From Pinguiococcus pyrenoidosus (lineage: Eukaryota > Sar > Pinguiophyceae > Pinguiochrysidales > Pinguiochrysidaceae): 64,000 nt of DNA. Position numbers and translations under genes: made by a program. The notes beneath the pieces were generated by a model. That model made no database searches, was not told the origin of the DNA, and was given only the letters and a program-made list of their open reading frames with translations. Shown piece by piece: positions 41,147-50,328 of the stretch (within the stretch, counting starts at the first letter, position 1; the number at the start of each line of letters is the position of its first letter). The stretch lies in the NCBI GenBank assembly GCA_019677205.1, contig JAAMXY010004291.1:86704-150703 (forward strand). Direction: 5' to 3'.

Positions 41147-42505
41147 CTAGATGTAACTCCGCTTGTACTGCTGGATCCTGCGGTAGACCATGAGGTTCTC
41201 GACGCTGCTGGCCGCGCACGCGACGCCGCAGAAGACCATGATGACGCCGATCCAGACGAAGTCGCCGTCCAGGAGCGTGGCGATGCGGGAGGTGTTCCAC
41301 TCCTTGCACTGGTCGCTGAAGTCCTCCAGGTCGCAGCAGCAGCAGTCGTCGTGGAAGATGTCGCAGGCGATCGCGTCGGCCTCATCTTCGGTCACGGCGT
41401 CCGTCAAGGTGTTTCGAATCCGATCGCTGTAGATGAGGAGGGCGATGCCGTGGGCCATGAAGCCCATGGCCAGCAGCACCACGCCCCAAAAGTGCGCATA
41501 CACGATCTCGGAGAGGTGGAGGTTCATGCCCAGCACGCCCAGCAGCAGGATGCTCACGCTCAGCGTCCCCAGCGCCAGGCAGCCCCCCGCCGCCCACTGG
41601 GACTCGTCTTGGTTGACCTCGTCGAGCCGATTGGTAAGGAACCTGCCGTAGTAGGTGCAGATCACGCTGAGCATCGCGAGGATGAACACGGCGAGGTACT
41701 TCATGTGGTCGAAGAGGAAGCGATGCGTCACGATGTCGGCAATCAGCTTCAGCGAGTATACTTTGATGAGCACGAACACCAGCGCCGCGCTGCCCAGGTA
41801 CCTCAGCCAGATCCGCGCCTCTTCGATCAATTCGTCCTGCGCGTCGTTCCGGATGGTGGAGCAGATGTCGCTGTTGGTGCCGTTCGCCCACAGCTCGACG
41901 GCGTTGGCCTCGGGGAACTGGGTGAAGAAGTTGTCGCACCACTCGGCTTCCGTGTCGTTGAGCCCTCCATCGATGGGCACCAAGCAGGCGCCGTTGGCCG
42001 TGCCGCCGTCGCAGAACTCCTCCCTTGCGGCCGCCAGGCCGGAGGTCCTCCAACTCACCTCCACCAGCACGGTGTAGCTGTCGTGCAGCGTGAGGCAGCT
42101 GATGGCGAAGAAGGCCACGGGGAAGCACAGCACTGACGTGGCCCAGAAGTGGAACACCAGATGGCCCAGATGGGCATGCAAGGCCGCGAAGAAGCCCAGT
42201 GCTCCCACCAACGTCTCCACCGCGGCCAACACCAGCAAGAAGATGATGAGCCAGGACACGCGGTCCTGGTCGAAGCTGTCGCCGGTGGCGCCGTTGGCTG
42301 TACTTTGCGACTCGCGGACCAGGCGTAGCACAAAGGCCGCTAGGCCCACGATCAAGAGAGAGACCAGCAGCTGAAACGACGCGATGATGAGCAGCCGCAT
42401 CCGCTCGCTCATCACGTGGCTGAACACCAGCAGCCACGTGCGCAGCACGCGCTGCGGCGGCTTGCTGGACGGGTTCGGTGGCCCGATCTTGCTGAAGCTG
42501 AACAT
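41147..42505 (-). CDS. Eight-helix membrane protein, duplicated tetraspanin-like unit
   Basis: Single exon, 452 residues from ATG 42505 (upstream in-frame sequence has no ATG). Eight hydrophobic helices fall into two sets of four, each with a short loop after the first and a large Cys-containing loop before the fourth. Set 1 helices: LLIIASFQLLVSLLIVGLAA, WLIIFLLVLAAVETLVGALG, FWATSVLCFPVAFFAISCLT, then a ~115-residue loop (EEFCDGG, NGACLVP, EWCDNFF, DICSTI) and LRYLGSAALVFVLIKVYSLK. Set 2: YLAVFILAMLSVICTYYG, LALGTLSVSILLLGVLGM, FWGVVLLAMGFMAHGIALLI, a loop with DDCCCCDLEDFSDQCKEW, and WIGVIMVFCGVACAASSVEN. This matches the tetraspanin plan (2-3 small loop, 3-4 large Cys loop with CC motif) present twice. 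Strict tetraspanin CCG is absent, so the name is tentative; N-glycan sites NDT, NGT and NTS lie in the loops. Confidence 0.7.
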   Translation of the reverse strand: MFSFSKIGPPNPSSKPPQRVLRTWLLVFSHVMSERMRLLIIASFQLLVSLLIVGLAAFVLRLVRESQSTANGATGDSFDQDRVSWLIIFLLVLAAVETLVGALGFFAALHAHLGHLVFHFWATSVLCFPVAFFAISCLTLHDSYTVLVEVSWRTSGLAAAREEFCDGGTANGACLVPIDGGLNDTEAEWCDNFFTQFPEANAVELWANGTNSDICSTIRNDAQDELIEEARIWLRYLGSAALVFVLIKVYSLKLIADIVTHRFLFDHMKYLAVFILAMLSVICTYYGRFLTNRLDEVNQDESQWAAGGCLALGTLSVSILLLGVLGMNLHLSEIVYAHFWGVVLLAMGFMAHGIALLIYSDRIRNTLTDAVTEDEADAIACDIFHDDCCCCDLEDFSDQCKEWNTSRIATLLDGDFVWIGVIMVFCGVACAASSVENLMVYRRIQQYKRSYI

Positions 42506-42644
42506 GTTTGGGAGGCCTTTGGGTCGGGCGCGCTCGACGGCCGAAGAAGCCGGAGGGGGATTCTCTGTGAAGGGAAGAACGGAAGAACGCAAGAGCTCAA
42601 GGCCGGAAATTGGGGGAATGGAACTGCTCGACTGGAAAATGTAG

Positions 42645-42733
42645 CCATAAGAAACGATATTTGAGTACTTCTTTACGTTAAAAATAATAATATTTATACA
42701 TTACATATAAAAGTATATTATAAATTGCTCATT
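42645..42733. promoter_or_regulatory. AT-rich island upstream of the membrane-protein gene
   Basis: About 90 nt nearly all A/T, 140 nt before the ATG at 42505. Promoter role inferred from composition and position. Confidence 0.35.
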
Positions 42734-42823
42734 TGATCGTTTTGGGAGGTCTTGAGTTCTTGCTTTCGTCGTGAACGAACTTGTCCGTCGCACTTGCGAA
42801 GCCCTGCTTCTATCAAGACCGTC

Positions 42824-42895
42824 GTTGACTCCGTTGACTCCGTTGACTCCGTCGACTGCGTTGACTCCGTCGACTGCGTTGACTGCGTTGACTGC
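42824..42895. repeat. 9-nt tandem repeat (GTTGACTCC/GTCGACTGC), eight units
   Basis: Eight consecutive 9-mers differing only at two positions (T/C at 3, C/G at 8). Several units contain the SalI-like GTCGAC palindrome. Confidence 0.92.
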
Positions 42896-43271
42896 TTTTC
42901 TGTCTCCAACGAGCGCTTCTCCGTCTCCGCCAGACTTGCGGAGGTTTTCTGGTGGACGCAAGCTCGGTGAATTTCAGTTTTTGAACGGCGAGCGGCGAAG
43001 GGGACGAGAGGCTCGGAAACTGGGTATGGAATGGAGGAGAAACGTTCTCCGTTGAGGAAGGCATGACCACTCGTCTTCAGACAGAGCACAAGAGCACAAC
43101 ACAGACCTGCACGCCATGCAGTGAGAACATCGACAATGCATCGGGTGGTTCCGTCAGTGCACTTGGGAGAAACCCCTCACATTCTCTCACCTGTGGGGGA
43201 CTAGCCCGGCGCACGCAGTGCTACGGCCTACTGCCTACGGACGAGATCTCAATCGTGCTCTTGCCACGTCC

Positions 43272-45261
43272 CTACACGACGACCCACTGCCCCCCACTAC
43301 CCACGCTGCATGGGCTCACCGAGAGCCCCGTGTTGGCGCTGATCTTCGGCGGCAGCACGGCAGACAAGATCGGCGAGATCATCGTCTCGTCCTTGAGGTA
43401 GAGCACCGGCCGCGACTCGCCCGCCAGCTTCCACGAGTGCAGCTGAACGACCACGGACTTGTCCGCGCGCATCTCGAGGAGGCGACCCTCGCCGTAGGTG
43501 GTTGCTACGTCGTCGCCCACGGCAAAGGGCTGCTTGGTCAAGGCGGACTGCTGGAGGAAGCAGTACACCGTCGCGCCGTGCGCCAGCTTCCAGCTGTCCA
43601 GCGCCACCTTCACGACGCCCGTGGCGCGAATGTCCACGATGACGCCGGAGCCGTAGATCGTGTCTACCTTCTCGCCGACCCGCCAGAAGCCTTCTAGACC
43701 TGAGGTGGCTTCGGCTGTTCTCGGCGCCGCTGGCACGACCGCCGCGGGGATGGTGACGGTCGGCGCGAGGGGCGACACCATGGAGGTGTCCTTAAGGTAC
43801 AGCATCGGCCGGGATCCGCCCGCGAGCTTCCACGACTCCAGGCAGACCACTACCGACTTGTCCGCGCGGAGGTCGACGATGTGGCCGGCCCCGTACGTCG
43901 TCGCGACCAGGTCGCCGACGGCAAAGACAGGCTTGATCAGAGCGGATGCCTGGACGAAGCAGTTGACGGTGGCGTCCTGCGCAAGCTTCCAGCTCTCGAG
44001 CGCGACCTTGAAGACGCCATCAGCGCGGATGCCGACAATGCTGCCGCTGCCGTAGATGGTGTCGACGGCTTCTCCGACCCTCCAGTAGCCCAGGAGGCTG
44101 GAGCTGGACTGCACCGCCTTCGCCGAGGTGGTTCCACTGGGTTTCGCCGCCCCTCCGACGTGCGCGATCATGGTGACGTCCTTGAGGTAGAGCATCGGGC
44201 GGGAGCCGCCGGCAAGCTTCCAGGAGTCGAGGCGGACTACCACCGTCTTGTCCGCGCGCAGGTGCACGAGCTGGCCGCGGCCGTAGGTGGTCGCGACTTC
44301 GTCGCCGACTGCGAAGGCCATCTTCTTCAGGGCGGACTTCTGCACGAAGCAGTAGACGGTGGCATCCTGGGCGAGCTTCCAGCTGTCCAGGGCCACCTTC
44401 ACGACGCCGCTGCTCCGGATCTCCACGATGGACCCGACGCCGTAGATGGTCTCGACGCGCTCGTCGACCATCCAGAAGCCCTCCAGGCTGGAGCTGCTGT
44501 CCACGGTCTTGCCCGCCGTCGCGTCGAGCTTGTCGCCGCTGGCAAGCAGCGAGATCATCTCCACGCCCCGCAGGTACAGCATGGGCCGCGAGTCGCCGGC
44601 GAGCTTCCAGGATTGCAGACGCACGACCACGGATCCGTCCGAGCGGCGCGCCACCAGATGGCCCTTGCCGTAGCTGGTTGCCACCTCATCGCCCACGCGG
44701 ATCTCCGGCTTGCTCAGCGCGCTGCGCTGCAGGAAGCAGTGCACAGTGGCGTCCTGCGCAAGCTTCCAGCTCTGCAGGGCGACCTTCACCGCTCCGTCCG
44801 GCCGGAGGCCCGTGATGACGCCGGAGCCGTAGATGGTGTTCACGTGCTCGCCCAGGCTCCAGAAGCCCTGGTCGGTGGAGATCTGCTTCGGAAGGTTGGC
44901 CTCGTCGGCAGGGCCACCGTGGCCATTGGCCTGCGGCACGCTGGAGGCGCTGCCATTGCCAAGGATTGCATCCTGAAGAGCGCCCGCCTGCTCCGACACG
45001 GCGGCCTTGAAGGCGCTGAAGCCGCTCTCCAGCGACTCGGAGCCAAGAGCAGCCGCGGTGGACAGGGCCACGTCCACCACTGCGTCGGTGAAGCTCTGGC
45101 GCCCCGGCAGGTCTCTCGCACCTGGATCCGAAGCGCGAGCAAGAAAGCGACCAAAACACGTCGGTCACACGCACGTAGGTCAGCGGGCGCCTGGCGGAGC
45201 AGGAGCCCGGCACCGCAGCTCAGGGCTGGCCGCCTTGCATCCACCTACCTTGGGAGTCCAT
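43272..45261 (-). CDS. Protein of eight SH3-like half-repeats (four tandem A-B units), unknown function
   Basis: Exons 45261-45249 and 45121-43272 (127-nt intron); 620 residues. After ~90 residues, four ~125-residue units follow, each made of two related halves. Half A runs like GFWRVGEKVDTIYGSGVIVD, then IRATGVVKVALDSWKLA and ATVYCFLQQSAL. Half B runs like FAVGDDVATTYGEGRL, RADKSVVVQLHSWKLA, then SRPVLYLKDETMIS. The shared core, V-x-T-x-YG-x-G-x-x-x-x-x-R-x-D/S-x-x-V-V-x-L-x-SWKLA, is reminiscent of small beta-barrel (KOW/SH3-like) modules found in unnamed algal and oomycete proteins. No catalytic motif is seen, so a scaffold role is a guess. Short Ser/Ala/Thr-rich linkers separate the units. 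DNA similarity between units is high, indicating recent tandem duplication. Confidence 0.82.
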
Positions 45262-46379
45262 GGGAGCTGCCGTTCAGAAGGAGTTGCGCGTCGATGGGCA
45301 GAGAATGGCTCGATCGGCTCCCGACGCTTAGGGAGCGACGTACCCCAAATATCTCAGATCTCGGGAAGCACGTGCCTTGGGAAGTGGGACAGATGGAAGA
45401 TGGAGAGGCTGACTGCTGAAACCAAAACCGAATTTCACTTATCCACGCATCACATGCATCTACTCGATTACTCGATACTTGATACTTGATACTTGATACC
45501 GTACTTGAATTGATACTGTTGTACTTGATGATCTGACATGTGTGTCCCGTGACTTGAGACTTGATAACGATTTGAGGGTCAATTCGAAATTCGAAGTCAA
45601 CAAGTCCGCGAGTCCGCGAGTCCACAAATCAAAAAGTCGAGAAGTCAAGGACTGCTTGCCATGCCACGCGAATCAGGAACTTGTCTCGCGCCCGTTCCCT
45701 GCGCTGTGGAATCCGCGAATAATCCTGCCAAGCTTGCAAGTGTCAGTCTTCGCCGCGATCATTGGGGGAGCGGCCATGACGTGGGCCCAACGATGTCACC
45801 TTATGAGGAACTTCCGATCAATAGTGTTCTTGATTCCATCTGCAAACCGGGCCCATCATCCGCGCGATTGGTCGCTTTTGCCTTCTGCGAACGCGCACCC
45901 TCCCCATAAGAACGATAGTGGGCGCTGCGCCTTTAGCCTTCCCGGGGTTTCACGGCCATCGATTGGCTCGTTCCAGCTCATGTTGCGTGGCGCCGGCTGG
46001 CCTATTTCGCCGTTCTTCGGGCGCGCGCAGGAGCTCCGAAGAGGCCGCCAAAACCAAGCGAATTGCCATAGCATGGGCCAGAAAGGACCTCTGTGCCAAA
46101 TGGCGCTGAAAGCTTTCTTGCCCGAGCCCGTGGCCTAGAGCGCCCGGCTTCTGCCACCTCAGGAGCTGGGCGCACTTCAGCACTGCCAATTACCGCACCG
46201 CTGGCGCAAATCGGGCGGCCTGCTTGTTCCTGGAGGCTCCTGAACCGGTCTGCGTCGCGCTCTTCCCGCTGGAATTGAGCCTCCGGCCGCGGCCCAATCT
46301 TGCGGCAGAAATCCTGCGACGGCGGAGTTGTTCGTACGCTCCGCGCTCCCCGAGCTTCACCACGCACGTCCAGGACGCC
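45262..46379. other. Intergenic, divergent promoter (repeat protein / kinase) with low-complexity tracts
   Basis: 1.1 kb with GATACTT-type repeats (45474-45498), GCGAGTCC repeats (about 45606-45622) and several ATTGG/CCAAT elements (about 45867 and 45959). Open frames here show no known domain. Confidence 0.45.
45474..45498. repeat. 7-nt tandem repeat (GATACTT)
   Basis: Three-plus consecutive GATACTT units inside a longer imperfect ACTTGAT-rich tract up to about 45530. Confidence 0.8.
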
Positions 46380-48042
46380 ATGCCCGTCTCCGGCGTGAAG
46401 GGCGAGGGCCGCGAGGCGCAGGCCTGCGAGGGGCCGCGCGTGACGCTGCAGGACGGCCGCGAACTCCGACTGCGGCGGAAGCCGCTGTCCATGTCCGAGC
46501 GCGGAAACACAGTGGAAGTGGCCACCTACGAGGGCGAGACCTTCGTGCTCAAGGCCGTCCCCAAGGTAATGCTCTTACGCCAGGCTTGCTTCGGGGGGGG
46601 GGAAGGGGGAGGGAAAGAAGCCTTGTCGCGCGACTTGTGTTCGAAAAGATGCCGAGAGAGAAGCGCGCCGAAGAATTTGAAGTGCGCTCACCGTCGCTTT
46701 TCGGCCTTTTGAACCCCTCTTGGTCCGCTTCTCGCTTCCCAGGTTTATGACACGCTCGAGCACCAGAGGCAGCTGGAGGTGGAAGGGCGCGCGCTCACGC
46801 GGCTCAAGGGATGCGCAGGTGCGTGTGACGCCCGCCAACCTGGCCGCTGTCTGCCGTACCCCGCCTTTGTCTCTCTGCCTCGCCAGCTCTTTCTGATGGT
46901 CGTCTTCTCCTCCTCTCTCGCCCACCCCAGGGATCATCCAGATGCTGGAGCAGCCCAATAACGTCTCCCAGTTTTGGAGAGCGCTGCCGCGGGGCTGCGG
47001 ACGCGGCTCCGGCTCCGGCTCGCCCTCCCACAATGGCCCTGCCGCTGACGTGCTGTGCCTGGCGCACTGCGAGTACCAGGACCTCTACTCTCTCCTAGAC
47101 CCACAGAACCCCTTCGCTCGCCCGTTCCCCGAACCGGTGGTGAAGCGCTTCGCCAGGCAGCTGCTCCTCGCGACCTCAGCGTGCCACGCCCGTGGGATCG
47201 CGCACCGGGACATCAAGCTCGAGAACATCCTCGTGGACGGCAGCGGAGAGCTGCGCCTCGCCGACTTTGGCCTGTCCTACATCGCAGAGAGGTTTGCGCA
47301 GGCCCCCTTCTACGCGAGGGGCGCCGCCGTGTCGCAGGTCTCCCTGGGGGAGGCCAGCGTCTGCTCGTCCGACTCGGACGACGACGCCTCCGTCGGCTCC
47401 ACGAGCAGGGAGCGCAAGGGCAGCGTCGACCGGGGCGCCTCCCCTGCTCCCCAGGTGAAGCTGGTCTGCTCCGGCTGCGTGGGCACCGAGGGGTACATGG
47501 CGCCGGAGATCCTCGCGGCGAAGTACGAGGAGACGCGGGCGCAGCGGAATGGGTACGAGCTTCCGCATCCGGAGATCTACGACGCGTGCAAGGCGGACGT
47601 GTGGTCGCTGGGATGCGTGCTGTTCATCACGATCTTCGGGCACCCGCCGTTCTCCACGGCCATGCCCAGCAAGGGCAACTGGTACTACAATCGGATCTAC
47701 CGATCTCACAGGAACGAAGAAGCGGGCACGGAGCAGCCGAGTGGCCGGTGCCCCGAGCGTGCCAAGTTTTGGGCCGCGCATTTGAAGAAGTTTGCAGAGA
47801 TATCAGATGCTTCCGTCGCGCCCCCCGGCGAGGCCCTGCTGGAATTTTTTGACTCCATCTTCCAGCACCTTCCGGGCAAGCGACCTCTCCCGCGGGAGTT
47901 GTTGAACCACCCGTGGCTTTCAGAAGGCCTGGCCACCGAGGCCGACGCGCTAGAAGCGATTCGCTCTCGGCTCCGCTGCCAGGCAAGCGTGCAGGTCCCC
48001 TCTGTCGATTGCACCCAGGAGTGCAAGGTGCCTGCGCGGTAG
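46380..48042 (+). CDS. Ser/Thr protein kinase with a Ser/Asp-rich activation-loop insert
   Basis: Exons 46380-46565, 46743-46818 and 46931-48042; 457 residues. Kinase landmarks: FVLKAVPK (ATP-site Lys), QLEVEGRAL (alpha-C Glu), a hinge-region variant with a Gly/Ser-rich insert before YQDLYSLL, IAHRDIKLENILVDG (catalytic Asp), LADFGLSYIAERF (DFG), GTEGYMAPEILAAK (APE) and DVWSLGCVLFITIFGHPPFS. Between DFG and APE lies a ~65-residue insert rich in Ser and Asp (VCSSDSDDDASVGSTS). The glycine-rich loop is degenerate (MSERGNTVEVAT). The catalytic residues are intact, so activity is expected; overall it looks closest to CAMK/SNF1-like kinases, but I cannot assign a subfamily. Intron 1 contains a long G run. 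Confidence 0.85.
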
Positions 48043-48410
48043 ATGTTATGTAAAGACAGCGCTTGTGGCTGCCAGAGCCACATTTTTGGCTACGCGACTT
48101 GCCTGGAGTGATCATGTCATGACCTTGCGAACTGTATACTTACCAAGCAAGGGAGGATGTAGGCGCAAAATGCGAAGCGATGCAAAGCGACGTGACGTGA
48201 CGTGAAACCAAGTGAAACCAAGTGAAACCAAGTGAAACCAAAGGAAGAAGGCAATTCCCTCCGATGGCGCGGTGGTTCTTCAGCGGTGGGGGAAGCAGCA
48301 GGGAGCATCCTCATCTTGTCGCAGAAGGCGAACTACGTCTTAATCATGCTCACATCCTTTCGGAGCGACGCGCACCTTGATTGACTTCTCAAGAAGCACT
48401 GCTCCACTAC
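48043..48410. other. Intergenic between convergent 3' ends, with 10-nt minisatellite
   Basis: Kinase and SRSF1-like 3' UTR region. It contains the GTGAAACCAA array at 48190-48242 and no gene. Confidence 0.5.
48190..48242. repeat. 10-nt tandem repeat (GTGAAACCAA, four units) preceded by CGTGA units
   Basis: Three CGTGA copies run into four GTGAAACCAA copies, about 150 nt after the kinase stop. Confidence 0.9.
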
Positions 48411-49796
48411 CTAATCCCCTCTGCTGTCCACCGGCTCGCCGGTTGGCTGCTTCTCGTCGTACGCCTCCTTCGGGCGGTCGTCGGCCTCCGGCACCCTGTC
48501 CCTGTCATCCTCGCGGTTCCGGCTGCGGCTACGGCGGTCGTCCCTGCGGCGGTCGTTCTCCTCGTCACGGCGCCGGTCGTAGTCGTCGTCCCTGCGCCGG
48601 TCGTAGTCGTCATCGCGACGGCGATCGTAGTCGTCATCGCGACGGCGATCGTAGTCATCGCGGCCGCGGCGATCGTAGTCGTCCCGGCCGCGCCGTTCAT
48701 GGTCGTCGTACCGGTCGCGGCGGTCATGACGATCACGGCGGTCGCGGTCATAGTCATCCCTGTGCGTGAAGGGAGGATTCGTGAGCTTCGTTCTCAGCAC
48801 CCACGGAGGGCGGCGCTGTGTGACGCGACGCAGCACCAAACGCTATGGAGAAGGACCAGGCCCCGGCCGCGGCTGCTGAGCACGGGCACGGGCACGGGCA
48901 CGGACGCGGGCGCGGGCGCGGGCGCGAAACTCACCTGGACGGGCCGCCGTCCGTGTACGATGTGTTGGGGAGGTGCACGCTTATGCGTACGGTGTCGAAG
49001 GGGTTGCTGAACTCGGCGCCATCCATCTGGCGCCAGGCTTCGTCTGCGTCGTGGCGGTTGGAGAACTCCACGATGCCGCCCCCCATGCGGTCCACGTCCG
49101 TGTACACGACGTGACCGACCTGTCAGGAGCAGCACACAGGCGCAAGCGCGCACGGTTCAGTGAGCGCCGCGCAAGCAAACATCAGAAACGCGCCCAAGGG
49201 CACAGCTTCGGCGCACGCAGTGCGAGTTGCTCGGGGGCGCTCCTCTTCTCCCGCTCGCCCCAGCCTTCGCCTCGCTCGCTGCTCCTATGCTCGCGGCTCG
49301 CGGCTCGCGGCTTCTCCTAGGTCCCGCTCCCGCGCGGCACTCCCCCGTCCACTGCGCCGCAGGCTTCGTTGCGTTTCGCTTTCGCACTCTCCAGCACCCA
49401 AGCACGCTCGCAGAGTCGCTACCGCACCTTCCGGAAGTGGTCCTTGAGGTCCTGCCAACTCGCGGACTTGGGCAGTCCCGTCACGATCACGCTGTTGTCA
49501 CCGGGCGGCCCTCCGTGGCGCTCCCTTCCCCGGCCCCCGCCGCCGCCGCCGCCGCCACGGCCGCCGGAGCGGCTGATCTCCACTCGCAGGCGCTCGCCGG
49601 CGAAGTCGTAGCCATCCCGCTCCCGGACCGCGTCCTCCGCGCTGCGGCTGTCGTCGTAGTCGACAAAGGCGTAGGCCGGCGGATTCCTCGGCGTCTTAAT
49701 GTCGATGCCCAAGATCCGGCCGTAGCGCAGGAACAGGTCCGCGAGGTCGTCCTCGCGGATGTCCATCGGCAGGTTGCCCACAAACACGCGCGACAT
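48411..49796 (-). CDS. SR-type splicing regulator, SRSF1-like, with an Arg/Asp tail
   Basis: Exons 49796-49428, 49119-48935 and 48759-48411; 300 residues. RRM1 begins [20 protein letters not shown] and has [20 protein letters not shown] (RNP1 equivalent). A Gly-rich hinge ([15 protein letters not shown]) precedes RRM2, which has [20 protein letters not shown]: the SWQDLKD heptapeptide is diagnostic of the pseudo-RRM of SRSF1-type SR proteins. RRM2 continues with [18 protein letters not shown]. The tail, about 115 residues, is made of RRDDDYDRR-type repeats instead of the usual RS dipeptides, with few serines. SR proteins guide exon recognition in the nucleus. Intron 1 is 308 nt and intron 2 is 175 nt, long for this window, which fits the autoregulated poison-cassette habit of SR genes but is not proven here. 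Confidence 0.93.
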
Positions 49797-50328
49797 GCTG
49801 AACTAGCGGGCGCGACACGCCGGAGAGCACTCGACCAACGCGCGATTCGGGCGGAGTGGCGCCAGAGTTCACGCGAGAAAAGGAGAGCCGTAGATCATGG
49901 GAGTTCAGCATGAAAACGAGTTTGTCCACTCTAGATTCCACGACTTGTGTTCTCGGGTCAGATTTAGCCGGAAACTGAAATTTGAAAGGGCAGAGGTCTG
50001 GTTTTCGTTTTCGCGCGAAGGCCTCGCCAGCGAAGTTTCCATTGGCTGCGGTGGCTTGATGCCCTTGAAACCGCGTAATATGGCGGACGTATCGAGGTAA
50101 AGTTGCCCTCGACGGTGGAAGTGCAACAACGCCGCTCGCGCACAGCGCCGCTGCGCCGCACGTCTCCCATCAAGCTGAATCCGGGCTCTGCCGCCTTCTA
50201 AAGCACAAGTTCAGGGGGCTGGAGTGTCGTGGCGCGCGCGGCGCGAGAATCGTTGGCTCACGGCGCCTTGATCCGGCTGTCACATCTACCTCGGCATTTG
50301 CGCCTAAAGCGCCCGTTTCTCCGTGAAG
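49797..50328. other. Intergenic, divergent promoter (SRSF1-like / prephenate enzyme)
   Basis: A bidirectional upstream region with a CCATTGGC element near 50040. No gene recognised. Confidence 0.5.

Larger units (their letters stand above)
42506..43271. other. Intergenic with AT-rich island and 9-nt minisatellite
   Basis: Upstream of the membrane protein and downstream of the repeat protein, both leftward. It holds an AT-rich tract at 42645-42733 and a GTTGACTCC-type array at 42824-42895. Open frames across the array are low-complexity and not called. Confidence 0.5.

Noticed and set aside
43881-45419. 512-codon plus-strand frame over the repeat protein
   Set aside because: The repeats are conserved as protein only on the minus strand, where an in-phase intron and ATG also fit.
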